From NCBI GenBank assembly GCA_021849765.1, contig JAJZSM010000120.1, positions 1 through 5,388 of the forward strand: a DNA stretch of 5,388 bases. The letters run 5' to 3'. This stretch comes from Actinomycetes bacterium (GTDB taxonomy: Bacteria > Actinomycetota > Acidimicrobiia > Acidimicrobiales > RAAP-2). The notes under the pieces were generated by a model. It was not told where the DNA came from. It was given only the letters and a program-made list of their open reading frames with translations, and did no database searches. This document shows positions 1 through 5,388 of the stretch, in pieces. Both the position numbers and the translations under genes were made by a program. How positions within the stretch are numbered: the first letter of the stretch is position 1; every line of letters begins with the position of its first letter.

Positions 1-2
1 AG

Positions 3-428
3 CTGGCGACCATGGTGGGCCAGCACCTCGGGTATTCGGAGTTCCAGACGGTGACCCAGGAACAGGTCAACCTCTTCGCGGCCGCGACGGGTGACCACCA
101 GTGGATCCACGAAGATGTCGAACGGGCCAAGCAGGGTCCCTTCCGCGGCACGATCGCCCACGGCTACCTCACACTTTCGCTGTTGCCGGTGCTGCTGAGC
201 GGAGTGCTGCGGGTGGACGGCGTGACGATGGGCGTCAACTACGGCACTAACAAGGTTCGCTTCACCAATCCGGTCCCGGTCGGTTCGTCGATCCGCGCCG
301 GCGCGACGCTGGCCTCGGTCGAGCCTTTTGAGGGTGGGGCCACCGTCGCACTCGACACCGTCATCGAGATCCATGACCAGGCGAAGCCCGCCTGCATCGC
401 CCAGGTCATCTACCGGTACTACCGCTGA
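3..428 (+). CDS. MaoC-like (R)-specific enoyl-CoA hydratase, 5' partial
   Basis: Single hot-dog-fold hydratase of the MaoC/PhaJ family, which adds water to trans-2-enoyl-CoA to give (R)-3-hydroxyacyl-CoA. Numbering from the ATG at 12, the hydratase motif reads ATGDHQWIH at residues 25-33, with the family's catalytic Asp28 and His33 in D-x4-H spacing. It is followed by GTIAHGYLTLSL (46-57) and NYGTNKVRF (76-84). The overall pattern strongly recalls mycobacterial Rv0130/HtdZ. The frame is open to the left edge, and the residues before the ATG (LAT, then MVGQHLG) align with the N-terminal helix of relatives, so the true start probably lies about ten or more codons upstream, outside the window. 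The ATG at 12 is therefore likely internal. The stop lies two bases before menG, suggesting co-transcription. A role in fatty-acid or polyester metabolism is inferred; the physiological substrate cannot be read from sequence. Confidence 0.88.
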   Translation: MATMVGQHLGYSEFQTVTQEQVNLFAAATGDHQWIHEDVERAKQGPFRGTIAHGYLTLSLLPVLLSGVLRVDGVTMGVNYGTNKVRFTNPVPVGSSIRAGATLASVEPFEGGATVALDTVIEIHDQAKPACIAQVIYRYYR

Positions 429-430
429 CC

Positions 431-1123
431 GTGGACCCCAACCGGTTGCCGCAGGGCAACGAGAAGACGCGTCAGGTGCGCGCGATGTTCGACGCGATCG
501 CCGGACGCTACGAACTCGTCAACCACCTCATGACCTTCGGCCTCGACGCGAGGTGGCGCCGGCGCGCCGTGCGCGACCTACGACTCCCCCCGGCGAGTCT
601 CATCCTCGACATCGCCGCGGGGACGGGCGACTTCACTCGCGAGCTCGAGCGTCAGGGCCATCGCGCGGTGGCGACCGACCTCAGCTTTGGCATGTTGAGC
701 GCCGGGAGCGGCATGAAGGTGCGTGTCCAGGCCAACGCCGCCGAATTGCCCTTCGCCACGGGTGTCTTCGACGGGGTCACCTGTGGGTACGCGTTGCGCA
801 ACTTCACCGACCTGCGCGCGACGCTCGTCGAGATGGGTCGCGTCGTGCGCCCCGGCGGACGCATCTCGCTGCTCGAGGTCGCCGAGCCGAGCAGCGCCCT
901 CTTGCGCATCGGGTTCCGGATCTGGTTTCGCGGCGTGGTGCCCCTGGTCGGCTCGCTCGTCTCGGACCGCAACGCCTATCACTACCTGCCCAAGTCGACG
1001 GCGTACCTGCCCCCGACTCCGGAACTGGTCGCCATGTTGCGTGACGCCGGCTTCAGCGCCGTCAACCACCGGTTCGTGATGGGAGGGTTGAGCCAACAGT
1101 TCCTCGCCACGAGGTCGGCGTGA
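431..1123 (+). CDS. menG: Demethylmenaquinone methyltransferase (MenG/UbiE)
   Basis: SAM-dependent C-methyltransferase that converts demethylmenaquinone to menaquinone, the last step of the pathway, acting on a membrane lipid substrate. The protein has 230 residues, normal for the family. Visible motifs: MFDAIAGRYELVNHLMTFG near residues 19-37 with W43 (UbiE signature 1 region); SAM-binding motif I, LDIAAGTGDF, at 59-68; GYALRNFTD at 119-127 (usually GFGLRN-x-D); RVVRPGGRISLLEVAEPS at 137-154 (UbiE signature 2); and YHYLPKST at 183-190, typical of MenG/UbiE. The GTG start at 431 is chosen because it leaves the conserved N-terminus intact. No convincing Shine-Dalgarno precedes it, so with only two bases after the hydratase stop, translational coupling is likely. 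The 3' end overlaps menF by four bases. The adjacent isochorismate synthase favours a menaquinone rather than ubiquinone role. Small oddity: the usual YD-x-x-N is YELVN here. Confidence 0.93.
   Translation: MDPNRLPQGNEKTRQVRAMFDAIAGRYELVNHLMTFGLDARWRRRAVRDLRLPPASLILDIAAGTGDFTRELERQGHRAVATDLSFGMLSAGSGMKVRVQANAAELPFATGVFDGVTCGYALRNFTDLRATLVEMGRVVRPGGRISLLEVAEPSSALLRIGFRIWFRGVVPLVGSLVSDRNAYHYLPKSTAYLPPTPELVAMLRDAGFSAVNHRFVMGGLSQQFLATRSA
1111..1114 (+). promoter_or_regulatory. Ribosome-binding site for menF
   Basis: GAGG lies five bases before the GTG at 1120 and inside the last codons of menG. It supports that GTG as the start and, together with the GTGA overlap of stop and start, suggests that menF translation is coupled to menG. 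Confidence 0.55.
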
Positions 1124-2358
1124 AGTTCCGTCGTACCCGGATCCCCGCCCAGTCGACCCAGGTGTTGCGAGCGCTCAGCGCGCGTAGTGGTTGGCTCGTC
1201 GAGTCTCCCGACGTGCTGCGTTGCGGCTTCGGCGGCGCGGTCGACGAGATCTCCCTTGCCTCGGGCGTGGACGGGCGCACCGTGGCTACCCTCTTCGAGG
1301 ATCACGAACTGACCGGCGAGGACGGTCCGCTGGGATCAGGCATCGTCGCCTTTGCGAGCCTGCCCTTTGATCGCGACGAGCCCGGCCAGCTCGTCATCCC
1401 GCGTTTCACCATCACCCAGGACCGCGCCGGCGCCGCCTGGCTGAGCGAACGTGTGGGCTCACCCGCATGGTCGCCGCTACTCGACGAGGTATCCCTACCG
1501 ACCCAAGAACTCCAGTCGATCCGCTCGGTTTCCTACCAGCCCACGCCCGAGGAGTACGCGCACCAGGTCGCCCTCGCCGTCGAGATCCTGCGCCGCAAGG
1601 AGCTGGATAAAGTCGTGCTCGCACGCGCGGTCACGGGAACCGTGCCCGAACCCATCGACCCCGCGGCGATCGCCCAGCGCCTGCGCACCCGTGAGCCCTA
1701 CTGCACCATCTACAGCCTCCCGTTGCCCGACGGTCGGCGGTTCGTCGGCGCGAGCCCTGAGCTGCTCGCGCGCCGCACCGGCGCGTCCATCCAGTTGCAC
1801 CCCTTAGCGGGCACCATTGCACTGCCCGCCAACGTCGCGCCCGACGATTATGAGAACTGGCTGCTCGGCAGCACCAAGAACCTCCGCGAACACGAGCTGC
1901 TCGTCGACGACCTCGTCGAGCGACTGCGCGACGACTACGAGGACCTCATTGCCGACCCGTCGCCGTCGATCGTGGCGCTGCGCACGGTGGCCCATCTCGG
2001 CACCTGGATCAACGGCGTGCACCACGGTTCAAGCGCGGCGCCCGACGCCCTCGCGATCCTTCGCCTGCTCCACCCCACCGCCGCGGTGGGCGGGATTCCC
2101 CGCGAACCCGCCGCAGCCCTCATCGAACGCCTCGAGCCCCACGCCCGCGGTCACTACGCCGGGCCGGTCGGCTGGCTCGACGCCGAGGGTGACGGTGAGT
2201 GGTGGATCGGGATCCGCGGGGTCATGGTGGGAGCGACGAACTTCGAAGCCTGGGCCGGCGCGGGCATCGTGAGTGAATCTGACCCGATCGCTGAGCGTGA
2301 GGAGACCCGCGACAAGATAGGAAGCGTCTTGTCCTCGGTGTTAGCCGACCGGGTGTGA
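1120..2358 (+). CDS. menF: Isochorismate synthase (MenF-type)
   Basis: Chorismate-utilising enzyme that isomerises chorismate to isochorismate, the entry step of menaquinone synthesis; cytoplasmic and Mg2+-dependent. The 412 residues have a variable N-terminal half and the conserved chorismate-binding domain from about residue 147. Visible motifs: ELDKVVLARAV, with K164 as the expected general base; GASPE at 210-214; HPLAGT at 227-232; EHE at 257-259; LHPTAAVGGIP at 317-327, a form typical of isochorismate synthases and unlike the anthranilate or aminodeoxychorismate synthases; GDGEWW; and GAGIV at 380-384 followed by E392, E395 and K399 in the metal/substrate site. The GTG start overlaps the menG stop (GTGA), with a GAGG ribosome-binding site at 1111-1114, five bases upstream. 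The 3' end overlaps the opposing glycosyltransferase gene by 18 bases. A siderophore-type (EntC/DhbC) role cannot be excluded by sequence, but the neighbouring menG argues for menaquinone. Confidence 0.92.
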   Translation: MKFRRTRIPAQSTQVLRALSARSGWLVESPDVLRCGFGGAVDEISLASGVDGRTVATLFEDHELTGEDGPLGSGIVAFASLPFDRDEPGQLVIPRFTITQDRAGAAWLSERVGSPAWSPLLDEVSLPTQELQSIRSVSYQPTPEEYAHQVALAVEILRRKELDKVVLARAVTGTVPEPIDPAAIAQRLRTREPYCTIYSLPLPDGRRFVGASPELLARRTGASIQLHPLAGTIALPANVAPDDYENWLLGSTKNLREHELLVDDLVERLRDDYEDLIADPSPSIVALRTVAHLGTWINGVHHGSSAAPDALAILRLLHPTAAVGGIPREPAAALIERLEPHARGHYAGPVGWLDAEGDGEWWIGIRGVMVGATNFEAWAGAGIVSESDPIAEREETRDKIGSVLSSVLADRV

Positions 2359-3072
2359 GCGGGTCTTCGCGAAGGGGCGTTCGACGGCCCACTTGGTCAC
2401 GAGCCACAGCGCTTCAACGACGATGGCGCTCGACATCTTGGACTCGCCGCGAGTGCGGTCGGTGAAGGAGATCGGCACCTCGGTGATCGAGGCGCCGGCG
2501 CGTCGGGCCCTAAAGGTCATCTCGATCTGGAAACCGTAGCCGTCGGCGGTGACCGTCGTGTAGTCGATCAGGCGTAGCGCCCGGTCCGAGTAGACGCGGT
2601 ACCCCGCCGTCGAGTCTTTCACCCCGAGGCCGAGCATGATCGAGGCGTACTGGTTCCCGCCGCGCGATAGGAGCAGACGCAGTAACGACCACTTGGGGAT
2701 CGACCCACCGCGCACGTAGCGTGAACCGATGACGACGTCATGATCGGCCGCCGCCGCGAGCAGCGTCGGCAGGGCGTTTGGATCGTGGGAGAAGTCGCAG
2801 TCGATCTCGACGAAGTGGTCGTAGCCCCGCTCAAGCCCCCAGGCGAATCCCGCCCGGTACGCCCCCCCGAGGCCACTCTTGGCTGCGCGATCGAGCACCG
2901 AGATCGAACCAAGCTCGTTAGCGAGTTCGCGGGCCCGCGCGCCGGTGCTGTCGAGGCTCCGGCCATCGACGACAACTACCCACGAGCCGGGCACGACGGC
3001 GCGCAGCGCGCGCAGCATCGGCTCAATATTGAGGATTTCGTTATAGGTCGGCAGTACGACGAGCGTGCGCAC
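2341..3072 (-). CDS. Polyprenol-phosphate mannosyltransferase-like GT2 (Dpm1/Ppm1-like)
   Basis: Glycosyltransferase family 2 protein of 243 residues with the layout of bacterial polyprenol monophosphomannose synthases, which transfer a sugar (typically mannose from GDP-mannose) to polyprenyl phosphate at the cytoplasmic membrane face. Visible features: LPTYNE at residues 7-12; nucleotide-binding strand ending VVDGRSLDSTG near 34-44; KSGLGGAYRAGF (65-76); metal-binding EIDCDFSHDP with D91-x-D93; GSRYVRGG (116-123); W128 and LSRGGNQYA (135-143), a strong Dpm1-family signature; STAGYR (154-159); and FTDRTRGESKMS (203-214). No C-terminal transmembrane domain is present, so it is a peripheral, stand-alone catalytic domain. 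The GTG start at 3072 directly precedes the RTLVVLPTYNE strand expected at the N-terminus. Oddity: the usual DDxSPDGTG is DGRSLDSTG, losing the second aspartate. The sugar and lipid are inferred from family; another hexose donor is possible. Confidence 0.87.
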   Translation of the reverse strand: MRTLVVLPTYNEILNIEPMLRALRAVVPGSWVVVVDGRSLDSTGARARELANELGSISVLDRAAKSGLGGAYRAGFAWGLERGYDHFVEIDCDFSHDPNALPTLLAAAADHDVVIGSRYVRGGSIPKWSLLRLLLSRGGNQYASIMLGLGVKDSTAGYRVYSDRALRLIDYTTVTADGYGFQIEMTFRARRAGASITEVPISFTDRTRGESKMSSAIVVEALWLVTKWAVERPFAKTRSHPVG

Positions 3073-3084
3073 CGATCGATTCTA
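3073..3084 (-). promoter_or_regulatory. Candidate leaderless promoter (-10) of the glycosyltransferase gene
   Basis: On the minus strand, TAGAAT (3084 to 3079) matches the bacterial -10 consensus at five of six positions and the actinobacterial TANNNT form. Six bases separate it from the GTG at 3072, so transcription would start at or right next to the start codon, giving a leaderless mRNA. No recognisable -35 hexamer lies 16-18 bases upstream, and there is no good Shine-Dalgarno, which agrees with leaderless initiation. Predicted by eye only. Confidence 0.42.
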
Positions 3085-3115
3085 CTCGTGGCGCCACAAC
3101 GTGATAGTGGCCCGC

Positions 3116-3130
3116 CGTCCGCTACGGACG
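3116..3130. repeat. Perfect 6-bp inverted repeat with 3-base spacer
   Basis: CGTCCG, spacer CTA, then CGGACG: a perfect inverted repeat in the divergent gap, ending 16 bases before the ATG at 3147. In RNA it would form a small GC-rich hairpin just ahead of the ribosome-binding site of the membrane-protein gene; in DNA it could be a short dyad operator. No T-tract follows, so it is not a terminator. With this base composition, chance occurrence is possible. Confidence 0.5.
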
Positions 3131-3131
3131 T

Positions 3132-3137
3132 GTAAGG
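3132..3137 (+). promoter_or_regulatory. Ribosome-binding site deciding the start of the membrane protein
   Basis: GTAAGG lies nine bases before the ATG at 3147, good spacing for a Shine-Dalgarno. It would be only three bases from the alternative GTG at 3141. This favours the ATG as the start, which shortens the protein by two residues relative to the GTG. Confidence 0.5.
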
Positions 3138-3146
3138 CTGGTGGGG

Positions 3147-4205
3147 ATGTCGCCCGATACGCCGAAGCCTCGGTTCTCCATACCCCGCGAGATCCGCATC
3201 ACCGTCAGCATCGGGCTCATCGTCTTCGTCTTCGCGTACTTCGTTATCCCCCAGTTCGCCTCGGGAAGAAAGTCGTTGCATCTACTCGCGACGATCAACC
3301 CCGTTCTCGTGGGCATCGCGGTGTTGTGCGAGATGGCCGCCATCTACTCCTACGTCGAGCTGACGCGCACCGTGCTCTACCCCTATTCGCCCCATCGATT
3401 CGACACCCTGCGCGTCAACCTCGCCGGACTCGCGATCAGCCACGTCATCCCCGGCGGCACCGCCCCGGCCGGTGCGCTCTCCTACCGGATCTTCAACCAG
3501 CTCGGCGTGCCCAAGGAGACCAACGCCTTCGGCCTCGCCACCCAGGGCACCGGATCGGCGGTCGTGCTCAACATCATCTTCTGGTGCGCACTCGTGGTCT
3601 CGATCCCCCTACGCGGATTCAACCCCGCCTACGGCTTCGCGGCACTCGCCGGGGTGTTCTTGCTGCTCGCCTTCTTCGGAACGTTGTTGCTGCTCACCCG
3701 GGGACAACGCCACGCCGACAACTGGATGCGCGCCATCGTCGCCCACATCCCACGTATCGACCCCGACAGAATCTCGGCCCTGCTCGTCAAGATCGCCGAC
3801 CGGATCACCGTTCTTATCAACAACCGGCGTACGCTCTGGTGGGCCTTCACGTGGGCGGGCCTCAACTGGCTCTTTGACGCTGGCTGTCTGTGGGTCTTCA
3901 TCTGGTCCTTCGGCCACGTGATCTCGCCCATCGACCTGCTCGTCGCCTACGGGCTCGCCAACGTCCTCGCCGCAATCCCCATCACGCCGGCAGGCCTCGG
4001 CGTCGTGGAGGGCGTGCTCATCCCCACGCTGGTCGGCTTCGGCGTGCCCCACAGCCAAGCGATCCTCGCGGTCCTCGCCTATCGCTTGATCAACTTCTGG
4101 ATCCCGATCCCCATCGGCGGTGCGGCCTACGCGAGCCTCGAGTGGCGAAAGACCCCACCTAGTGGGTCGATAGCGCCCGGGCCCGGGCCAACGCCCGCCG
4201 TTTGA
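3147..4205 (+). CDS. YbhN/UPF0104 family flippase-like membrane protein
   Basis: Polytopic membrane protein of 352 residues matching the lysylphosphatidylglycerol-synthase transmembrane-region family (UPF0104/YbhN, PF03706-like). Hydrophobic segments are seen near residues 19-36, 48-72, 136-154, 165-184, 231-255, 262-280 and 300-328, with a charged loop at about 186-228. Family-typical motifs are GGTAPAGALSYRIFNQLGVP (about 103-122), ATQGTGSAVVLN (about 131-142), PITPAGLGVVEGVL (about 278-291) and LAYRLINFWIPIPIGG (about 310-325). There is no C-terminal aminoacyl-PG synthase domain, so it should not be called MprF. Members are implicated in lipid flipping or transport, but the substrate is unproven. 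It is divergent from the Dpm1-like transferase, which suggests a lipid-linked sugar role by context only. The proline/glycine-rich tail (PPSGSIAPGPGPTPAV) is encoded in DNA shared antisense with the ppk 3' end and may carry no function of its own. An alternative GTG start lies at 3141. Confidence 0.87.
   Translation: MSPDTPKPRFSIPREIRITVSIGLIVFVFAYFVIPQFASGRKSLHLLATINPVLVGIAVLCEMAAIYSYVELTRTVLYPYSPHRFDTLRVNLAGLAISHVIPGGTAPAGALSYRIFNQLGVPKETNAFGLATQGTGSAVVLNIIFWCALVVSIPLRGFNPAYGFAALAGVFLLLAFFGTLLLLTRGQRHADNWMRAIVAHIPRIDPDRISALLVKIADRITVLINNRRTLWWAFTWAGLNWLFDAGCLWVFIWSFGHVISPIDLLVAYGLANVLAAIPITPAGLGVVEGVLIPTLVGFGVPHSQAILAVLAYRLINFWIPIPIGGAAYASLEWRKTPPSGSIAPGPGPTPAV
4148..4168 (-). terminator. 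Candidate intrinsic terminator around the ppk stop codon
   Basis: Reading the minus strand, GACCCAC, loop TAG (the ppk stop codon), then GTGGGGTC forms a seven-pair stem with one bulged G, followed immediately by TTT (4150-4148). The shape is terminator-like, but the T-run is only three long and the loop is small, so efficiency may be low. The same bases encode the last residues of the opposing membrane protein. Confidence 0.35.
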
Positions 4206-5388
4206 ACTCAGCCTGGGCCGAGAACTCGGTCACCGGCTGGACCCGGCGCCAGCGACGGTCGGTGCCGAGCACCCACGTGAACTCGTCGTCGCGCCAGGTG
4301 ACCTCGAAGGCGTCGCGCAACTCGTCGCGCAGTGCGTGGTCCTCGATCGGCACGAGCACCTCGACGCGGCGATCCAGGTTGCGTTCCATCAAGTCCGCCG
4401 AGCCCATGTAGACCGACGAGCTCTCCTCACCGGGATTACCGAAGATGAAGACGCGCGAGTGCTCGAGAAACTCGCCCACCAGACTGCGCACCGCGATCGT
4501 CCCCGAGAGCCCGGTCACCCCTGGGCGCAGGCAGCAGAGCGTGCGCACCGCCAGGCGAATCGGCACGCGCGCGTCACTCGCCTCGTAGAGCGCGTCGATG
4601 ATCGCGGGGTCGGTGAGCCCGTTCACCTTCATGTCGATGCGGCCCTGCATCCCGCGGTCACGTTGCCCGTTGATCAGCTCGATGATGCGCGTGCGGGTCA
4701 TTGTCGGGCTAACGATGATCTTCTCGTAGTCGGCGTTACGCGCGAAACCGGTGAGGAAGTTGAAGAGCTCCCCGACGTCGTGGGTGATGGCCGGGTCGGC
4801 GGTAAGCAGTCCGAAATCCTCGTAGTTGCGTGCGGTCTTGGAGTTGTAGTTGCCCGTGGCGATGTGCGCGTAGCGCACCGTGCGGTCGCCCTCGCTACGC
4901 ACGACGAGCGCCGTCTTGGAGTGGGTCTTCAATCCGACGACGCCGTAGACGACGTGGACGCCGGCGTCCTCGAGGGCCTTGGCCCACTCGATGTTGGCCG
5001 CTTCGTCAAAGCGCGCTTTCAACTCGACGAGCGCCACGACCTGCTTGCCCCGCTCCGCGGCTCGGATCAGTGAACCGACTACCGGCGAGTCGCCCGAGGT
5101 GCGATAGAGCGTCTGCTTGATGGCAACAACCTTGGGGTCGTCAGCCGCCTGGGCGATGAACATCTCAACGGAGTCGCTGAAGGACTCATAGGGGTGGTGC
5201 AAGAGCAGATCGCCATCGCGGATGACGGCGAACACGTCACCGACGTGGTCCCCCGCGAGCAGGCGCGGCGGGGTCAGCGGCGACCACCCTTCGCCCTTTA
5301 AGTCGGGCCGGTCGAACTCATAGAGACTCCACAGGTCGTGCAGACCGAGTGGGGCGTCGGACACGTAGACGTTCTCGTGGTTGAGTTC
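4159..5388 (-). CDS. ppk1: Polyphosphate kinase 1, C-terminal part (5' end beyond window)
   Basis: PPK1 reversibly transfers the ATP gamma-phosphate onto polyphosphate through a phosphohistidine. The reading frame is open to the right edge. The residues there (ELNHENVYVSDAPLGL) match the interior of PPK1, so the GTG at 5364 is internal, and the 409 codons seen are roughly the last 55-60% of a protein usually near 700 residues. Numbering from V at 5364: LLLHHPYESF (53-62), AIKQTLYRT with R88, ELKARFDEAANI with R118, KTHSK with H148, and YAHIATGNYN with H167. Their spacing reproduces E. coli R375, R405, H435 (the phosphorylated histidine) and H454 exactly. MKVNGLTD, LVRxxC-like VRTLCCLRPG and SADLMERNLDRRVEVLVPI complete the second PLD-like domain. 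All catalytic residues present in this part are intact. The 3' end overlaps the opposing membrane-protein gene by 47 bases. Confidence 0.95.
   Translation of the reverse strand, partial: ELNHENVYVSDAPLGLHDLWSLYEFDRPDLKGEGWSPLTPPRLLAGDHVGDVFAVIRDGDLLLHHPYESFSDSVEMFIAQAADDPKVVAIKQTLYRTSGDSPVVGSLIRAAERGKQVVALVELKARFDEAANIEWAKALEDAGVHVVYGVVGLKTHSKTALVVRSEGDRTVRYAHIATGNYNSKTARNYEDFGLLTADPAITHDVGELFNFLTGFARNADYEKIIVSPTMTRTRIIELINGQRDRGMQGRIDMKVNGLTDPAIIDALYEASDARVPIRLAVRTLCCLRPGVTGLSGTIAVRSLVGEFLEHSRVFIFGNPGEESSSVYMGSADLMERNLDRRVEVLVPIEDHALRDELRDAFEVTWRDDEFTWVLGTDRRWRRVQPVTEFSAQAEFKRRALARARALSTH

Noticed and set aside
328..1044. Long overlapping open frame in the plus-strand +1 register across menG.
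   Set aside because: Its translation is arginine/proline-rich with no recognisable family, the usual shadow of a GC-rich gene; menG has full family motifs in the same DNA.
2365..2374. Ten-base palindrome CTTCGCGAAG just after the menF stop, considered as a bidirectional terminator.
   Set aside because: A perfect palindrome leaves almost no stem once a loop forms, no T-run follows on either strand, and the bases code for the C-terminal PFAKTR of the glycosyltransferase.
2999..3016. GCGCGCAG tandem-like repeat.
   Set aside because: It encodes the ALRALRA helix of the glycosyltransferase in GC-rich codons; too short to be a meaningful repeat.
3103..3108. GATAGT as a -10 element for the flippase-like gene.
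   Set aside because: It matches the consensus poorly at key positions (no TANNNT) and has no convincing -35, so I did not list it as a feature.
4176..4187. CCCGGGCCCGGG palindrome inside the ppk/membrane-protein overlap.
   Set aside because: It is explained by GC-rich codons (Ala-Arg repeats on one strand, Pro-Gly on the other); nothing else suggests a binding site.
4336..5073. Long plus-strand open frame opposite ppk.
   Set aside because: The antisense frame of a high-GC gene stays open by codon bias; the translation is rich in Arg, Val, Asp and His with no motif, while ppk on the other strand has all its catalytic residues.

Overview
This is a GC-rich window (roughly two thirds G+C by eye), almost completely filled with coding sequence. 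Three of the four visible starts are, or could be, GTG; genes abut or overlap, and one start looks leaderless. Menaquinone genes, a Dpm1-like polyprenol-phosphate sugar transferase, an Rv0130-like MaoC hydratase and PPK1 together point to a high-GC actinobacterium. An acidimicrobiial or similar deep-branching lineage is possible, but the assignment below phylum level is only a guess. No RNA gene, mobile element, CRISPR array or phage feature was seen.

Layout, left to right. (1) A plus-strand cluster at 3-2358 holds a MaoC-type hot-dog hydratase (5' end cut by the window edge), then menG/ubiE (demethylmenaquinone methyltransferase) two bases later, then a menF-type isochorismate synthase that overlaps menG by four bases. 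The spacing suggests one transcript with coupled translation. It carries the first committed and the last step of classical menaquinone synthesis, with the middle men genes elsewhere. (2) A minus-strand family 2 glycosyltransferase resembling polyprenol-phosphate mannose synthase (2341-3072) converges on menF, and the two 3' ends overlap by 18 bases. (3) A 74-base divergent gap (3073-3146) is the only real intergenic DNA; it carries a likely leaderless promoter for the glycosyltransferase and a perfect inverted repeat in front of the next gene. (4) A plus-strand multi-pass membrane protein of the YbhN/UPF0104 (LPG synthase transmembrane region, flippase-like) family runs to 4205. (5) The C-terminal part of polyphosphate kinase 1, on the minus strand, runs in from the right edge, and its 3' end overlaps the membrane-protein gene by 47 bases.

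Functionally the window is mostly housekeeping: respiratory quinone synthesis, lipid-linked sugar donor synthesis with a possibly partnered membrane protein, and polyphosphate storage. I did not find a previously undescribed system. The most noteworthy points are the degenerate nucleotide-binding motif in the glycosyltransferase, the leaderless divergent promoter region with its inverted repeat, the divergent glycosyltransferase/flippase-like pair, and a hairpin formed around the ppk stop codon inside a convergent overlap.
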